Position numbers and translations under genes: made by a program. A model generated the notes under the pieces. The model saw only the letters and a list, made by a program, of their open reading frames with translations. It searched no databases and was not told the DNA's origin. Below, in pieces: positions 38,709 to 53,211 of a DNA stretch of 64,000 bases (its first letter is position 1; each line of letters begins with the position of its first letter). The stretch is from Aquipseudomonas alcaligenes (GTDB lineage: Bacteria; Pseudomonadota; Gammaproteobacteria; Pseudomonadales; Pseudomonadaceae): NCBI RefSeq assembly GCF_003205495.1, contig NZ_QJRX01000009.1, positions 1-64,000 of the forward strand, read 5' to 3'.

Positions 38709-39329
38709 TCAGCCTCGCAGCAGCGGATAGAGTTCCTTGAGCAGCTTGCCGCGGCTGAACACCAGCTGCCAGCGGTGCCCGCCGAGCTGGCGCCACAGGC
38801 GCGCGGAGCGGATGCCGGTGAGCAGCAGGGCGCGCACCTTGGCCGCGACTGCCGGCTGTTGCAGGAAGCGCATGTCGCCATGCACCTGGATGCGCTGGCG
38901 GAAGGTGCTGATGGTGTCCTGGTACAGCGCGCCACAGGCGGACACCACGTTGTCGTGGGTCAGGCCGAAGTGTTCGACCTGGTTCTGGATCTGGTCCAGG
39001 CGATTGCCGATCACTTGCAGCAGGTCGTCGCGCTTGGCCAGCTGGCGCTCCAGGCCGAGCAGGGCCAGGGCGTAGCGCAGCGGTTCGCGTTGCAGACTGG
39101 CCGGATTGCGCTCCAGGGCGCCGACCAGGGCCTTGTAGCCTTCACGCAGGTTGAGGTCGTCGCCGCCGTAGACCTCCAGGGTACTCTTCGGGTCGCGCAC
39201 CAGCAGGCTGCCGAGCAGGCAGCCGACCTGGGCGTCACTGACCTGGCCGGTACGCGCCAGCTTGTCCACCAGGCTGGCGGCCTGGAACACGGCGGAGAGG
39301 GCCAGCAGCTGTTCCTGGGTCGGACTCAT
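38709..39329 (-). CDS. hflD: High frequency lysogenization protein HflD homologue
   Basis: A 206-residue, mostly helical protein of the HflD/YcfC family, peripherally bound to the inner membrane. In E. coli it binds phage lambda CII and limits lysogeny; its housekeeping role is unclear. Typical segments are [18 protein letters not shown] at the start, [12 protein letters not shown] in the middle, and [22 protein letters not shown] at the end. The ATG overlaps the mnmA stop (ATGA). The pairing with mnmA and proximity to purB is a widespread gammaproteobacterial gene order. Confidence 0.92.
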   Translation of the reverse strand: MSPTQEQLLALSAVFQAASLVDKLARTGQVSDAQVGCLLGSLLVRDPKSTLEVYGGDDLNLREGYKALVGALERNPASLQREPLRYALALLGLERQLAKRDDLLQVIGNRLDQIQNQVEHFGLTHDNVVSACGALYQDTISTFRQRIQVHGDMRFLQQPAVAAKVRALLLTGIRSARLWRQLGGHRWQLVFSRGKLLKELYPLLRG

Positions 39330-40444
39330 GCGTGCGGCGCTCCCTCGGCACAGGGTTCGGCGACTTCGATCACGCCACCGCCGAGACACACCTCGCCGTC
39401 GTAGAACACCACGGACTGGCCTGGGGTGACGGCGCGCTGCGGCTCGTCGAACAGCGCGCGGTAGCCGTGCGCGGTCTTTTCCAGGGTGCAGGCCTGGTCG
39501 GCCTGGCGGTAGCGTACCTTGGCGCTCAGGCGGCGCGGGCTGGACAGGTCGACCGGGTTGACCCAGTAGATGTCCGAGGCGAGCAGGGCGCGGGAGAACA
39601 GCCAGGGGTGGTCGTTGCCCTGGCCGACGATCAGCACGTTGCGGGTCAGGTCCTTGTGCAGCACATACCAGGGCTCGTCGCCGGCGTTCTTCATGCCGCC
39701 GATGCCCAGGCCCTGGCGCTGGCCGATGGTGTGGTACATCAGGCCGACATGGCGACCGATCACCTCGCCCTCGGTGGTCTCGATGTCGCCCGGCTGGGCC
39801 GGCAGGTACTGCTTGAGGAAGTCGCTGAAGCGGCGCTCGCCGATGAAGCAGATGCCGGTCGAGTCCTTCTTCTTGGCGGTTGCCAGCTGGTACTTCTCGG
39901 CGATGGCGCGCACCTGCGGCTTCTCCAGTTCGCCGACCGGGAACAGGGTGCGGCCGATCTGCTCGCCGCCCACGGCGTGCAGGAAGTAGCTCTGGTCCTT
40001 GTTCGGGTCGAGGCCCTTGAGCATTTCGCTACGGCCGTCGACATCGCGGCGGCGCACGTAGTGGCCAGTGGCGATCAGGTCAGCGCCGAGCGACAGGGCG
40101 TAGTCGAGGAAGGCTTTGAACTTGATCTCGCGGTTGCACAGGATGTCCGGGTTCGGCGTGCGCCCGGCCTTGTATTCGGCGAGGAAGTGCTCGAACACGT
40201 TGTCCCAGTATTCCGCCGCGAAGTTGGCGGTATGCAGCTTGATGCCGATGCGGTCGCACACGGCCTGGGCGTCGGCCAGGTCGGTCATGGCGGTGCAATA
40301 TTCGGTACCGTCGTCCTCTTCCCAGTTCTTCATGAACAGGCCCTCGACCTGGTAGCCCTGTTCGAGCAGCAGGAGGGCGGAAACGGAGGAGTCGACGCCG
40401 CCGGACATGCCGACTATCACTCGGGTATTGGCTGGTTCGCGCAT
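39326..40444 (-). CDS. mnmA: tRNA-specific 2-thiouridylase MnmA
   Basis: A 372-residue enzyme that thiolates U34 of tRNA-Lys, -Glu and -Gln. The PP-loop ATP site is [15 protein letters not shown], and the catalytic cysteines lie in [12 protein letters not shown] and [10 protein letters not shown]. Sulfur reaches it through the TusBCD-TusE relay, whose genes are also in this window at 57434-58816, although in a separate operon. Its stop overlaps hflD (ATGA). The ATG at 40444 has no strong Shine-Dalgarno sequence. Length and motifs are normal. Confidence 0.96.
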   Translation of the reverse strand: MREPANTRVIVGMSGGVDSSVSALLLLEQGYQVEGLFMKNWEEDDGTEYCTAMTDLADAQAVCDRIGIKLHTANFAAEYWDNVFEHFLAEYKAGRTPNPDILCNREIKFKAFLDYALSLGADLIATGHYVRRRDVDGRSEMLKGLDPNKDQSYFLHAVGGEQIGRTLFPVGELEKPQVRAIAEKYQLATAKKKDSTGICFIGERRFSDFLKQYLPAQPGDIETTEGEVIGRHVGLMYHTIGQRQGLGIGGMKNAGDEPWYVLHKDLTRNVLIVGQGNDHPWLFSRALLASDIYWVNPVDLSSPRRLSAKVRYRQADQACTLEKTAHGYRALFDEPQRAVTPGQSVVFYDGEVCLGGGVIEVAEPCAEGAPHA

Positions 40445-40510
40445 GGGGTTCGGGACAGGGTGACTGCGGAAAGCTGGCGATTCTATCAGGAGCGGGCGCT
40501 GCTCGGCGAA

Positions 40511-40972
40511 TCAGGCCGGGCCGCGATCGGCCGGGTCGCGGATCAGGCTGAGTGGGTGGCGCTCGCCGGCCAGGTAGTCGTCGATGCAGCGCAGCACCAG
40601 TTCGCTGCGCCAGCGCTCTGGCTGGGCGGCCAGTTCCTCGCGGGTCAGCCAGCGCGGGCCGAGGATGCCTTCGTCCAGTGGCGCCTCCGGCAGGTGGCGC
40701 AGCGGCCTGGCGGAGAAGCACACGCGCTGGTAGGTCACGCCGTTGCTCGGCGCGGTGTACAGGTAGATGCCGGTGACTGCGGTCAGCTCAACTTCCCAGC
40801 CGGTTTCCTCTAGCGTCTCGCGCAGGGCTGCAGCGATGAGACTTTCGTCGGCTTCCAGGTGGCCGGCAGGCTGGTTTAATACCGCCTGGCCGCCGGCCAA
40901 CTCCTCGACCAGAAGGAAACGGCCCTGGTCTTCGACCACGGTGGCAACGGTGACGTGTGGGGTGAAACGCAT
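40511..40972 (-). CDS. NUDIX hydrolase (NudJ-like)
   Basis: A 153-residue NUDIX protein with a complete box: the Gly of PAGHLEADE, then RETLEETGWEV giving the REUxEExGU core that binds Mg2+. The position before mnmA and the N-terminus MRFTPHVTVATVVE match NudJ/YmfB-type thiamine- or nucleoside-diphosphate phosphatases, but the substrate is uncertain. The ATG at 40972 follows GGAGG at a good distance; the longer frame upstream is not used. It is divergent from icd across a 315-base regulatory gap. MnmA starts 66 bases downstream. Confidence 0.88.
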   Translation of the reverse strand: MRFTPHVTVATVVEDQGRFLLVEELAGGQAVLNQPAGHLEADESLIAAALRETLEETGWEVELTAVTGIYLYTAPSNGVTYQRVCFSARPLRHLPEAPLDEGILGPRWLTREELAAQPERWRSELVLRCIDDYLAGERHPLSLIRDPADRGPA

Positions 40973-41086
40973 TGCAATGAACCTCCGCGAGTCTGCGGCA
41001 ACTATTGGTCGAGGCTTGGATCGAAGCAATCTGGAGCCAAGCTGCTAGGATTGAAGTCGCCCCAAGAGGGCTTTTTGTAGCGCTGA

Positions 41087-41101
41087 TGTAGTTTGACTAC
41101 A
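41087..41101. promoter_or_regulatory. TGTAGTTTGACTACA palindrome upstream of icd
   Basis: Perfect 6-bp arms with a 3-base spacer, 187 bases before the icd ATG. The arms are identical to the aceA-upstream palindrome, which has a 14-base spacer. It is likely a target of an RpiR-family regulator such as RccR, by remembered consensus. Confidence 0.55.
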
Positions 41102-41180
41102 TGTTTGGCGCGAACCCAGTATTCAAGCAGTCTAGGCTGTCGCTGGGCTGTCAGTAAATGGCGAAAAGTGCGTGACTTTC

Positions 41181-41195
41181 TGTAGAAAAACTACA
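41181..41195. promoter_or_regulatory. TGTAGAAAAACTACA palindrome upstream of icd
   Basis: A second copy with 5-bp perfect arms, centred 94 bases from the first (about nine helical turns), 93 bases before the icd ATG. The paired spacing suggests cooperative binding or a second promoter. Confidence 0.5.
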
Positions 41196-41287
41196 AGAAT
41201 GCAGCACCTTTCCGAGACCCAGAAGTATCGTCCGCCGCATTACCCGTGCGGTGGATTGTCAGACCACGAAAACAAACGGAGTCCAGC

Positions 41288-42544
41288 ATGGGATACCAGA
41301 AGATCCAGGTGCCTGCGAACGGCGAAAAGATCACCGTCAACGCCGACATGACCTTGAATGTACCGAACAACCCGATCATCCCGTTCATCGAGGGTGATGG
41401 CATCGGTGTCGATATCAGCCCGGTGATGATCAAGGTCGTCGACGCTGCCGTTGAAAAAGCCTATGCCGGCCAGCGCAAGATCGCCTGGATGGAAGTCTAC
41501 GCCGGCGAGAAAGCCACCCAGGTCTATGACCAGGACACCTGGCTGCCGAAGGAAACCCTGGAAGCCGTGCGCGACTACGTCGTGTCCATCAAGGGTCCGC
41601 TGACCACTCCGGTCGGTGGCGGCATCCGCTCGCTGAACGTGGCCCTGCGCCAGGAGCTGGATCTGTATGTCTGCCAGCGTCCGGTACGTTGGTTCGAAGG
41701 CGTGCCGAGCCCGGTTAAGAAGCCGGGTGACGTGGACATGTGCATCTTCCGCGAGAACTCGGAAGACATCTACGCCGGTGTCGAGTGGAAAGCCGGCAGC
41801 CCCGAGGCCGAGAAGGTCATCAAGTTCCTCACCGAGGAAATGGGCGTCAAGAAGATCCGCTTCACCGAGAATTGCGGTATCGGCATCAAGCCGGTTTCCC
41901 TGGAAGGTACCAAGCGCCTGGTGCGCAAGGCCCTGCAGTACGCCGTGGACAACGATCGCAGCTCCGTGACCATCGTCCACAAGGGCAACATCATGAAGTT
42001 CACCGAAGGTGCCTTCAAGGAGTGGGGCTACGAGGTGGCGCGTGACGAGTTCGGCGCCGAGCTGCTGGATGGCGGCCCGTGGATGCAGTTCAAGAACCCG
42101 AACACCGGCAAGACCATCGTGGTGAAAGATGCCATCGCCGACGCCATGCTGCAGCAGATCCTGCTGCGCCCGGCCGAGTACGACGTGATCGCCACCCTGA
42201 ACCTGAACGGTGACTACCTGTCCGACGCCCTGGCGGCCGAAGTGGGTGGTATCGGTATCGCCCCGGGCGCCAACCTGTCCGACACCGTGGCCATGTTCGA
42301 GGCCACCCACGGTACCGCGCCGAAGTACGCCGGCCTGGACAAGGTCAACCCGGGCTCGGTCATCCTCTCCGCCGAGATGATGCTGCGCCACATGGGCTGG
42401 ACCGAAGCGGCCGACCTGATCATCAAGGGCACCAACGGTGCCATCGCCGCGAAGACCGTGACCTACGACTTCGAGCGTCTGATGGAAGGTGCCAAGCTGT
42501 TGTCCTGCTCGCAGTTCGGTGATGCCATCATCGCCCACATGTAA
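41288..42544 (+). CDS. icd: Isocitrate dehydrogenase (NADP+)
   Basis: A 418-residue TCA-cycle enzyme converting isocitrate to 2-oxoglutarate. The phosphorylatable serine is visible in [18 protein letters not shown], the site through which AceK would divert isocitrate to AceA. The metal and substrate signature [17 protein letters not shown] is complete, and KYAG and TYDFER positions fit the NADP-dependent E. coli type. The start is the ATG giving MGYQKIQVP, with GGAG upstream; the 14 codons before it are ignored. It stands alone, with the terminator at 42561 shared with cspD. Confidence 0.96.
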   Translation: MGYQKIQVPANGEKITVNADMTLNVPNNPIIPFIEGDGIGVDISPVMIKVVDAAVEKAYAGQRKIAWMEVYAGEKATQVYDQDTWLPKETLEAVRDYVVSIKGPLTTPVGGGIRSLNVALRQELDLYVCQRPVRWFEGVPSPVKKPGDVDMCIFRENSEDIYAGVEWKAGSPEAEKVIKFLTEEMGVKKIRFTENCGIGIKPVSLEGTKRLVRKALQYAVDNDRSSVTIVHKGNIMKFTEGAFKEWGYEVARDEFGAELLDGGPWMQFKNPNTGKTIVVKDAIADAMLQQILLRPAEYDVIATLNLNGDYLSDALAAEVGGIGIAPGANLSDTVAMFEATHGTAPKYAGLDKVNPGSVILSAEMMLRHMGWTEAADLIIKGTNGAIAAKTVTYDFERLMEGAKLLSCSQFGDAIIAHM

Positions 42545-42560
42545 GGCGACGAGTGGTAAC

Positions 42561-42590
42561 AAAAAGGCCGGTCATCTGACCGGCCTTTTT
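42561..42590. terminator. Bidirectional terminator between icd and cspD
   Basis: AAAAAGGCCGGTCA and TGACCGGCCTTTTT form a 14-bp stem with A and T runs on the two sides. It can end both icd and the convergent cspD. Confidence 0.93.
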
Positions 42591-42604
42591 CATTGGTGCT
42601 CTTT

Positions 42605-42868
42605 TCAGGCTTCTACCGGAGTGCTTTGCGGCGCGCTGGCGGTCGCCGGGGTGTCACTGGTTGCCAGAATCGGGCTGATATTCACTGCGTGCAGGCCCTT
42701 GGGGCCTTGCAGGATATCGAACTTGACCGCTTGGCCGGCCTTGAGAGTCTTGTAGCCGTCCATCTGGATAGCCGAGTAATGGGCGAACAGGTCCTCATCT
42801 CGGCCATCGGCCACGATGAATCCGTAGCCCTTGGCGTTGTTGAACCACTTGACCTTACCGCTGAGCAT
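42605..42868 (-). CDS. cspD: Cold-shock-domain protein CspD
   Basis: An 87-residue single-stranded nucleic-acid-binding protein with RNP1 as KGYGFI and RNP2 as DLFAHYSAI. In E. coli CspD inhibits replication in stationary phase and is a Lon substrate. The tail of about 20 residues rich in Ala, Thr and Pro separates CspD from true cold-shock proteins. The ATG giving MLSGKVKWF is standard, with AGAGGGA upstream. The gene is divergent from clpS, the same neighbourhood as in E. coli, supporting the CspD call over CspA. Confidence 0.92.
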   Translation of the reverse strand: MLSGKVKWFNNAKGYGFIVADGRDEDLFAHYSAIQMDGYKTLKAGQAVKFDILQGPKGLHAVNISPILATSDTPATASAPQSTPVEA

Positions 42869-43098
42869 GCTGACATCCCTCTGCAAAGGACTCCATCACT
42901 GGAGTATCATCCACTTCAGCTCCACGCCCGACTTCGGCCATCTTGGCACTAGCCGCGGAGCCCCGATACCCGAGTAGGGTATTCACTGTTTGTAACACTG
43001 TTTCGCCTTTAGTCAAGGCACTAGGTCGGACGGCTGAGAAGCCCGTCAAAGTCCGTCTAGCACCACTCTCCGACCGGTCGCGACACCATCAGTTCAGC

Positions 43099-43461
43099 AT
43101 GCATTCACGCAGCCAGATTCGACTAACATTCAATCAGCAGCACCCCGGCGAGCACGAGGACGATTCCACCGGCCTGGCCGTGCAGGAGGCGAAGCCGGCG
43201 TTGCAGGCGCCGCCCATGTATAAGGTGCTGATGTTCAACGACGATTACACCCCGATGGATTTCGTGGTCGAAGTGCTGGAGTTGTTCTTCGGCATGAACC
43301 GCGAGTTGGCGACCAAGGTCATGCTGACGGTCCATACGGAAGGCAAGGCAATCTGCGGGGTGTTCACCCGCGATATCGCAGAGACCAAGGCGATGCAGGT
43401 CAACCAGTACGCCCGGGAAAGCCAGCATCCGCTACTCTGTGAGATAGAGAAGGACGGTTGA
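43099..43461 (+). CDS. clpS: ATP-dependent Clp protease adaptor ClpS
   Basis: A 120-residue adaptor that delivers N-degron proteins (Leu, Phe, Tyr, Trp at the N-terminus) to ClpAP. The binding pocket is visible: [11 protein letters not shown] supplies the two Asp residues and the Met gate, and the His of [11 protein letters not shown] closes the pocket. The disordered N-terminal 30 residues contact ClpA. I start at the ATG giving [11 protein letters not shown], although its ribosome-binding site is poor; a much longer frame upstream has no family match. ClpA follows 30 bases later. Confidence 0.95.
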   Translation: MHSRSQIRLTFNQQHPGEHEDDSTGLAVQEAKPALQAPPMYKVLMFNDDYTPMDFVVEVLELFFGMNRELATKVMLTVHTEGKAICGVFTRDIAETKAMQVNQYARESQHPLLCEIEKDG

Positions 43462-43491
43462 CGCCGTCCCGCTTGGGCAAGAGGTGAAGCT

Positions 43492-45762
<2,271 letters not shown>

Positions 45763-45779
45763 CGGTCGGCACTGCAAAC

Positions 45780-45807
45780 GAAAACGCCCGGCAGTGCCGG
45801 GCGTTTT
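45780..45807. terminator. Bidirectional terminator between clpA and infA
   Basis: AAAACGCCCGGCA and TGCCGGGCGTTTT form a near-perfect stem with T runs both ways. It can end clpA and the convergent infA. Confidence 0.92.
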
Positions 45808-45829
45808 TGCATTCGGGATCGTCGTGCGA

Positions 45830-46048
45830 TCAGCGGGCGCGGTAGGTGATGCGGCCCTTGCTCAGGTCGTAGGGCGTCAGTTCGACGCGGACCTTGTCGC
45901 CAGTCAGAATGCGGATGTAGTTCTTGCGCATCTTGCCGGAGATGTGCGCGGTAACGACGTGCCCGTTTTCCAACTCCACACGGAACATGGTGTTGGGCAG
46001 GGTGTCGACGACAGTACCTTCCATTTCGAAGCTGTCTTCTTTCGACAT
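45830..46048 (-). CDS. infA: Translation initiation factor IF-1
   Basis: A 72-residue OB-fold factor that occupies the ribosomal A site during initiation. The family sequence is nearly complete, from [20 protein letters not shown] to the [11 protein letters not shown] end. It uses the ATG 46048; the long open frame covering it on the same strand is not a gene. It lies between clpA and bpt as in other Pseudomonas. Confidence 0.96.
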
Positions 46049-46170
46049 GCAGTAAAGCCCTCGGTATCCAAAGATTGGCCTGGCGCATGGGTGCCCAGGC
46101 AAAAGCGGCGTGCATTGTGCCCGAAAAGGGGGAGGGCCGCCAAGTGGCTGGGTGGCTGCGGGTATTGCGT

Positions 46171-46878
46171 TCAGGTCAGGACGACCCAGCGCTGGTTGAC
46201 GAACAGCTCGATGGGACGGTACTGGGTCTTGTAGCTCATCTTTCGGCAGTTCTTGATCCAGTAGCCGAGATAGACGGCCTGCAGGCCCAGGCGCGCGGTC
46301 TCGCCGATCTGCCAGAGTATGGCGAAGCGCCCCAGGCTGCGACGCTCCTCGGCCGGGTCGTAGAAGGTGTAGACCGCCGACAGGCCGTTGGGCAGCACGT
46401 CGGTAACGGCCACGGCAACCAGACGGCCGGCCAGGCGGAACTCGTAGAAGCGGGCGAACGGCAGGTCGCGGACCAGGAAGGTGCTGAACTGGTCGCGGCT
46501 CGGTGGGTACATGTCGCCGTCGGCATGGCGCTGTTCGATGTAGCGCACGTAGAGGGCGTAGTACTCCTCGTTGAACGCCGGACGCACGGCCCTGACCTGG
46601 ATGTCGGCGTTGCGCTTGAGAATGCGCTTCTGCTGGCGGGTGGGAATGAACTGGTCGGCGGGGATGCGTGCCGGCACGCAGGCGGTGCAGCGCTGGCAGT
46701 GTGGGCGGTAGAGGTGGTCGCCGCTGCGGCGAAAGCCCATTTCCGACAGTTCGGCATAGACCTGCACATCCATGGGCTGGCTGGGATCGAGGAACAGGGT
46801 GGTGGCCTGTTCCTCGGGCAGATAGCTGCATGGATGTGGCTGAGTGGCATAGAACTTGAGGCGAGCCAGCTCGGTCAT
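46171..46878 (-). CDS. bpt: Aspartate/glutamate leucyltransferase
   Basis: A 235-residue tRNA-dependent aminoacyl transferase of the ATE fold. It attaches Leu to N-terminal Asp or Glu, creating an N-degron for ClpS. Conserved stretches are the N-terminal CSYLPE segment, the Cys pair in [13 protein letters not shown], and the [16 protein letters not shown] motif of the GNAT-like core. The prokaryotic branch (Bpt) rather than arginyl-specific Ate is expected in Pseudomonas. GAGGATC precedes the ATG. It is followed by infA and preceded by aat, forming one cluster. Confidence 0.92.
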
Positions 46879-46945
46879 GGTCGATCCTCGGGGAACCCCT
46901 GGGGCAAGTGTATGCCAGCCTACTGGCGCCTACCACATGCCGCAG

Positions 46946-47626
46946 TCACGGCCGCCAGTCGGCGGCGCTGGGTTGGTCCAGGTAACGTTGCAGATAGGCC
47001 GCGAATTCCTGGCGGGCGATGGGGCGGGCGCCGAAGCTGTGCAGATGCTGGGTTGGCATCTGGCAGTCGATCAGGGCGAAGCCCCACTCGCGCAGCTTGC
47101 CCACCAGGGTGGCGAAGCCGACCTTGGAGGCGTTGTCGGTGCGGCTGAACATGGATTCGCCGAAGAACAGGCGGCCCATGGCCAGGCCGTAGAGGCCGCC
47201 GACCAGTTGATCGCCGCCCCAGACTTCCACCGAATGGGCGAAGCCGCGACGGTGCAGTTCCAGGTAGGCGGCGCGCATCGAGTTGGTGATCCAGGTGCCG
47301 TCGGCATAGTCGCGCGGCCCGGCGCAGCCATCGATGACGGCGGCGAAGTCCTGGTCGAAGGTCACCCGGAAGCGCTGCTGGCGGAGCAGCTTGGCCAGGC
47401 TGCGCGACAGGTGGAACTCCTCGGGCAGCAGCACGGTGCGCGGGTCCGGCGACCACCAGAGCAGCGGCTGGCCTTCGCTGAACCAGGGGAAACAGCCGTG
47501 CCGGTAGGCGGCGATCAGGCGTTCGGCGGACAGATCGCCGCCAGCCGCCAGCAAGCCATTGGGCTCGCGCAGGGCGCGCTCCAAGGGCGGGAATTCCAGC
47601 GAGTCGCGCTGCAGCCAGGTCAGCAT
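46946..47626 (-). CDS. aat: Leucyl/phenylalanyl-tRNA--protein transferase
   Basis: A 226-residue transferase that adds Leu or Phe to proteins with N-terminal Arg or Lys, making ClpS substrates. The family core is visible as [36 protein letters not shown], the TWITNSM substrate segment, and [13 protein letters not shown]. It lies 67 bases before bpt on the same strand. With bpt, clpS and clpA it completes an N-degron pathway within 4.6 kb. Confidence 0.95.
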   Translation of the reverse strand: MLTWLQRDSLEFPPLERALREPNGLLAAGGDLSAERLIAAYRHGCFPWFSEGQPLLWWSPDPRTVLLPEEFHLSRSLAKLLRQQRFRVTFDQDFAAVIDGCAGPRDYADGTWITNSMRAAYLELHRRGFAHSVEVWGGDQLVGGLYGLAMGRLFFGESMFSRTDNASKVGFATLVGKLREWGFALIDCQMPTQHLHSFGARPIARQEFAAYLQRYLDQPSAADWRP

Positions 47627-47664
47627 GGAGGAGGGCAGGGCGGGCGATTGGCCCGCCCCTGGGC

Positions 47665-48690
<1,026 letters not shown>

Positions 48691-48823
48691 CTACACCGAA
48701 GCGGGACGGGCCGGCAAAACGGCCCTTGGCCTGGCGTGATACCTGTAAATTTGTACAATAGTCGCCTCTTTGAGTTGTCCTATCGATAGTTGGGCGCGCC
48801 CAGGGCGCAGGAACGGCAGCGTT

Positions 48824-51229
48824 TTGAAGAATTCCAGTACAGCAGCCCAGGTTCCGGCCTGGCGTCAGCAATTGCATTACCGCCTCAAGGAAGGTGCCCT
48901 GATCGCGCTCGGCGCGCTCTGCCTGATCCTGTGGATGGCCCTGCTGACCTACGACCAGAACGATCCGGGCTGGAGCCATACCAGCAGTACCCAGCAGGTG
49001 CAGAACGCCGCCGGTCGCGCCGGCGCCTGGTTCGCCGACATCCTGTTCATGGCCCTGGGCTATTTCGCCTATCTGTTCCCGCTGCTGCTCGGGGTGAAGA
49101 CCTGGCAGGTGTTCCGCAACCGCCACCAGCCCTGGCAGTGGAGCGGCTGGCTGTTCTCCTGGCGGCTGATCGGCCTGGTGTTCCTGGTCCTGGCCGGCGC
49201 CGGCCTGGCCTATATCCATTTTCATTCCGCGGCCGGCATGCCGGCCTCCGCCGGTGGTGCGCTGGGCGAGAGCCTCGGCCAGCTGGCGATCAACGCTCTC
49301 AACGTGCAGGGCAGCACCCTGCTGTTCCTGGCCCTGTTCCTGTTCGGCCTGACCGTATTCACCGACCTGTCCTGGTTCAAAGTGATGGACTTGACCGGCA
49401 AGATCACCCTCGACCTGATCGAGCTGGTGAACAGCCTGATCACCCGTTGGTGGGAGGCCCGCCTGCAGCGCAAGCAACTGGTGGCCCAGTTGCGGGAAGT
49501 CGACGAGCGCGTCAGCGAGGTGGCCGCCCCCGTGGTGAGCGACCGTCGCGAGCAGGCCAAGGTCAAGGAGCGCTTGATCGCCCGCGAGGAGTCGCTGAGC
49601 AAGCACATGGTGGAGCGCGAGACCCGCGTCGCCCCGGTGATCGCGCCGCCACCGCCGCCCAAGGCCGCCGAGCCGAGCAAGCGCGTGCTCAAGGAAAAGC
49701 AGGTGCCGCTGTTCGAGGATGCCGCCGTGGCCGGCACCCTGCCGCCGATTTCCATCCTCGACGTGGCCGAGAAGAAGCAGAAGAGCTTCTCGCCCGAGTC
49801 GCTGGAAGCCATGTCGCGCCTGCTGGAAATCAAGCTCAAGGAGTTTGGCGTCGAGGTGGTGGTGGAGTCCGTGCATCCGGGGCCGGTGATCACCCGCTTC
49901 GAGATCCAGCCGGGCGTGGGCGTCAAGGTCAGCCGCATCTCCAACCTGGCCAAGGACCTGGCGCGTTCGCTGGCGGTGATCAGCGTGCGGGTGGTGGAGG
50001 TCATCCCGGGCAAGACCACCGTCGGCATCGAGATTCCCAACGAGGACCGGCAGATCGTACGCTTCTCCGAAGTGCTGTCGTCCAGCGAGTACGACGACGC
50101 CAAGTCGCCGGTGACCCTGGCCCTGGGCCACGACATCGGCGGCAAGCCGATCATCACCGACCTGGCCAAGATGCCGCACCTGCTGGTGGCCGGTACCACT
50201 GGTTCCGGTAAGTCGGTGGGGGTCAACGCCATGATCCTGTCGATCCTGTTCAAGTCCACGCCGGAAGAGGCGCGGATGATCATGATCGACCCGAAGATGC
50301 TCGAACTGTCCATCTACGAAGGCATCCCGCACCTGCTGTGCCCGGTGGTGACCGACATGAAGGAAGCCGCCAACGCCCTGCGCTGGTCGGTGGCCGAGAT
50401 GGAGCGCCGCTACAAGCTGATGGCGGCCATGGGCGTGCGCAACCTGGCCGGTTTCAACCGCAAGGTGAAGGATGCCGAGGAAGCCGGCACGCCGCTGCAC
50501 GACCCGCTATACAAGCGCGAGTCGATGGACGACGAGCCGCCGTACCTGAAGACCCTGCCGACCATCGTGGTAATCGTCGACGAATTCGCCGACATGATGA
50601 TGATCGTCGGCAAGAAGGTCGAAGAGCTGATCGCCCGTATCGCGCAGAAGGCGCGTGCAGCCGGCATCCACCTGATTCTCGCCACCCAGCGCCCGTCGGT
50701 GGACGTGATCACCGGCCTGATCAAGGCCAACATCCCGACCCGCATGGCGTTCCAGGTCTCCAGCAAGATCGACTCGCGCACCATCCTCGACCAGGGTGGC
50801 GCCGAGCAGCTGCTGGGCCACGGCGACATGCTCTACCTGCCGCCCGGCACCGGCCTGCCGATTCGCGTACACGGTGCTTTCGTCTCCGACGATGAAGTAC
50901 ACCGTGTGGTCGAGGCCTGGAAGCAGCGCGGCGCGCCGGACTACATCGAGGACATCCTGGCCGGCGTCGAAGAGGCCGGCAGCGGCTTCGAGGGCGGCGG
51001 CGGTGGCGAAGGTGGCGAGGGCAGCGAGGAAGACCCGCTGTATGACGAGGCCGTCGCCTTCGTCCTGGAGAGCCGCCGCGCCTCCATCTCCGCCGTGCAG
51101 CGCAAGCTGAAGATTGGCTACAACCGCGCCGCGCGCATGATCGAGGCCATGGAAATGGCCGGCGTGGTGACCCCGATGAACACCAACGGCTCGCGCGAAG
51201 TCATAGCGCCGGGGCCGTCCCGCGACTGA
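48824..51229 (+). CDS. ftsK: DNA translocase FtsK
   Basis: An 801-residue septal DNA pump coupling chromosome dimer resolution to division. It has four or five N-terminal membrane helices (about 25-190), then a short Pro/Lys linker. The RecA-like motor carries Walker [13 protein letters not shown] and a Walker B ending [10 protein letters not shown]. The C-terminal gamma winged helix ([19 protein letters not shown]) reads KOPS and activates XerD. I start at a TTG (LKNSSTAAQ), matching Pseudomonas FtsK beginnings, with AGGAA upstream. LolA follows 15 bases later. Confidence 0.93.
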   Translation: MKNSSTAAQVPAWRQQLHYRLKEGALIALGALCLILWMALLTYDQNDPGWSHTSSTQQVQNAAGRAGAWFADILFMALGYFAYLFPLLLGVKTWQVFRNRHQPWQWSGWLFSWRLIGLVFLVLAGAGLAYIHFHSAAGMPASAGGALGESLGQLAINALNVQGSTLLFLALFLFGLTVFTDLSWFKVMDLTGKITLDLIELVNSLITRWWEARLQRKQLVAQLREVDERVSEVAAPVVSDRREQAKVKERLIAREESLSKHMVERETRVAPVIAPPPPPKAAEPSKRVLKEKQVPLFEDAAVAGTLPPISILDVAEKKQKSFSPESLEAMSRLLEIKLKEFGVEVVVESVHPGPVITRFEIQPGVGVKVSRISNLAKDLARSLAVISVRVVEVIPGKTTVGIEIPNEDRQIVRFSEVLSSSEYDDAKSPVTLALGHDIGGKPIITDLAKMPHLLVAGTTGSGKSVGVNAMILSILFKSTPEEARMIMIDPKMLELSIYEGIPHLLCPVVTDMKEAANALRWSVAEMERRYKLMAAMGVRNLAGFNRKVKDAEEAGTPLHDPLYKRESMDDEPPYLKTLPTIVVIVDEFADMMMIVGKKVEELIARIAQKARAAGIHLILATQRPSVDVITGLIKANIPTRMAFQVSSKIDSRTILDQGGAEQLLGHGDMLYLPPGTGLPIRVHGAFVSDDEVHRVVEAWKQRGAPDYIEDILAGVEEAGSGFEGGGGGEGGEGSEEDPLYDEAVAFVLESRRASISAVQRKLKIGYNRAARMIEAMEMAGVVTPMNTNGSREVIAPGPSRD

Positions 51230-51244
51230 ATTGAGAGGATTTCC

Positions 51245-51871
51245 ATGCGCCTGATCCGCATGCTGCTGCTGGCCGCACTGGCCTGCAGCCCCGTATTTGC
51301 CCATGCCGACGACGAGGCCGCGGTCAAGCGCCTGACCGGTCTGCTCGATCAGGCCCAGACCCTGAGCGGGCGCTTCTCCCAGCTGACCCTGGACGGTTCC
51401 GGTACCCAGTTGCAGGAGACTTCCGGCCAGCTGGCGCTGCAGCGCCCGGGCCTGTTCCGCTGGCACACCGACGCACCGCAGGAGCAGCTGCTGGTATCCA
51501 ACGGGCAGAAGGTCTGGCTGTACGATCCGGACCTGATGCAGGTCACCGTGCAGACCCTCGATCAGCGCCTGACCCACACCCCGGCGCTGCTGCTGTCCGG
51601 CGATGTGTCGAAGATCCGCGAGAACTTCGACATCACCTTCAAGGAAGGTGGCGACGTGGTCGATTTCATCCTCAAGCCCAAGGCCAAGGACAGCCTGTTC
51701 GACAACCTGCGCCTGTCCTTCCGCAAGGGCATGATCAACGACATGCAGCTGATCGACAGCATCGGCCAGCGCACCAACATCCTGTTCCTCGGCGTGAAGA
51801 TGAACGAGAAACTGGATGCCGGTCTGTTCGACTTCCAGGTGCCCGAGGGCGCCGACGTCATCCAGGAATAA
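51245..51871 (+). CDS. lolA: Outer-membrane lipoprotein carrier protein LolA
   Basis: A 208-residue periplasmic chaperone carrying lipoproteins from LolCDE to LolB. It has a signal peptide ending about residue 22 (FAHA), then the LolA fold with the conserved SGRFSQL start and [12 protein letters not shown] lid region containing the Arg latch. AGAGGA precedes the ATG. It lies between ftsK and rarA, the conserved gammaproteobacterial order, and was probably co-transcribed with both. Confidence 0.95.
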   Translation: MRLIRMLLLAALACSPVFAHADDEAAVKRLTGLLDQAQTLSGRFSQLTLDGSGTQLQETSGQLALQRPGLFRWHTDAPQEQLLVSNGQKVWLYDPDLMQVTVQTLDQRLTHTPALLLSGDVSKIRENFDITFKEGGDVVDFILKPKAKDSLFDNLRLSFRKGMINDMQLIDSIGQRTNILFLGVKMNEKLDAGLFDFQVPEGADVIQE

Positions 51872-51888
51872 CGAGGCCGCTCACCGCC

Positions 51889-53211
51889 GTGGACCTGTTC
51901 CGCTCCACCCCCGTCGCCCAGCCCCTGGCCGCGCGCCTGCGCGCCACCAGCCTGGACGAGTATGTCGGACAGGAGCACGTTCTAGGCCAGGGCAAGCCGC
52001 TGCGCGAGGCGCTGGAGCAGGGCGCCCTGCACTCGATGATCTTCTGGGGGCCGCCCGGGGTCGGCAAGACCACCCTGGCCAGGCTGCTGGCGCAGGTGTC
52101 CGACGCGCACTTCGAGACGATTTCCGCCGTGCTGTCCGGGGTCAAGGAAATCCGCCAGGCAGTCGAGGTGGCCAAGCAGCAGGCCGCCCAGTACGGCCGG
52201 CGCACCATCCTCTTCGTCGACGAGGTGCACCGCTTCAACAAGAGCCAGCAGGACGCCTTCCTGCCTTATGTCGAAGACGGCACGCTGATCTTCATCGGCG
52301 CCACCACCGAGAATCCGTCCTTCGAGCTGAACAATGCGCTGCTGTCCCGCGCCCGCGTGTATGTGCTGAAGAGCCTGGACGAGGCGGCCATGCGCAAGCT
52401 GGTGGCGCGCGCGCTGGGGGAGGAAAAGGGCCTGGGCAAGCGCAACCTGGCGCTGCCCGAGGAGAGCTTCCAGATTCTCCTGGCCGCCGCCGATGGCGAT
52501 GGCCGGCGCCTGCTCAACCTGCTGGAGAATGCCGCCGACCTGGCCGAAGACGGCGGCGAGATGGGCCCGGAGCTGCTGCACAACCTGCTGGGCGACAGCC
52601 GCCGGCGTTTCGACAAGGGTGGCGAGGCCTTCTACGACCAGATTTCCGCGCTGCACAAATCGGTGCGCGGCTCCAACCCGGACGCCGCCCTGTACTGGTA
52701 TGCGCGCATGCTCGACGGCGGCTGCGACCCGCTGTACCTGGCCCGGCGCGTGGTGCGCATGGCCAGCGAGGACATCGGCAACGCCGATCCGCGGGCCCTG
52801 ACCCTCTGCCTCAACGCCTGGGATGTGCAGGAGCGCCTCGGCAGTCCCGAGGGTGAGCTGGCGGTGGCACAGGCCATCGTCTACCTGGCCTGTGCGCCGA
52901 AGAGCAATGCGGTGTACATGGGCTTCAAGGCGGCCATGCGCGAGGCGGCCGAGCACGGTTCGCTGGAAGTGCCGCTGCACCTGCGCAACGCACCGACCAG
53001 GCTGATGAAGGAGCTGGGCTACGGCGAAGAGTACCGCTACGCCCACGACGAGCCGGACGCCTATGCCGCCGGTGAGGACTATTTCCCCGGGGAACTGCAG
53101 CCGCGGCGCTACTACGAACCGGTGCCGCGCGGGCTGGAACTGAAGATTCGCGAAAAGCTCGAGCGCCTGGCCCAGCTGGACCGGCAGAGCCCGAGGAGAC
53201 GTCGCCCATGA
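51889..53211 (+). CDS. rarA: Replication-associated recombination protein RarA (MgsA)
   Basis: A 440-residue AAA+ ATPase acting at stalled replication forks with SSB. Walker A is [15 protein letters not shown], Walker [10 protein letters not shown], and sensor 1 [18 protein letters not shown]. The C-terminal tetramerisation and DNA-binding parts include [18 protein letters not shown] sequence and [10 protein letters not shown]. The start is a GTG ([14 protein letters not shown]) with GAGG upstream, the only suitable codon. It overlaps crcB by four bases. Confidence 0.94.
   Translation: MDLFRSTPVAQPLAARLRATSLDEYVGQEHVLGQGKPLREALEQGALHSMIFWGPPGVGKTTLARLLAQVSDAHFETISAVLSGVKEIRQAVEVAKQQAAQYGRRTILFVDEVHRFNKSQQDAFLPYVEDGTLIFIGATTENPSFELNNALLSRARVYVLKSLDEAAMRKLVARALGEEKGLGKRNLALPEESFQILLAAADGDGRRLLNLLENAADLAEDGGEMGPELLHNLLGDSRRRFDKGGEAFYDQISALHKSVRGSNPDAALYWYARMLDGGCDPLYLARRVVRMASEDIGNADPRALTLCLNAWDVQERLGSPEGELAVAQAIVYLACAPKSNAVYMGFKAAMREAAEHGSLEVPLHLRNAPTRLMKELGYGEEYRYAHDEPDAYAAGEDYFPGELQPRRYYEPVPRGLELKIREKLERLAQLDRQSPRRRRP

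Larger units (their letters stand above)
40973..41287. other. Regulatory gap between NUDIX gene and icd
   Basis: About 315 bases between divergent genes, with no coding potential of its own. It contains two 15-bp TGTAG-N5-CTACA palindromes (41087-41101 and 41181-41195) and a lone TGTAG half-site (41076-41080). The icd start is preceded by GGAG. I cannot place the icd promoter with confidence. Confidence 0.55.
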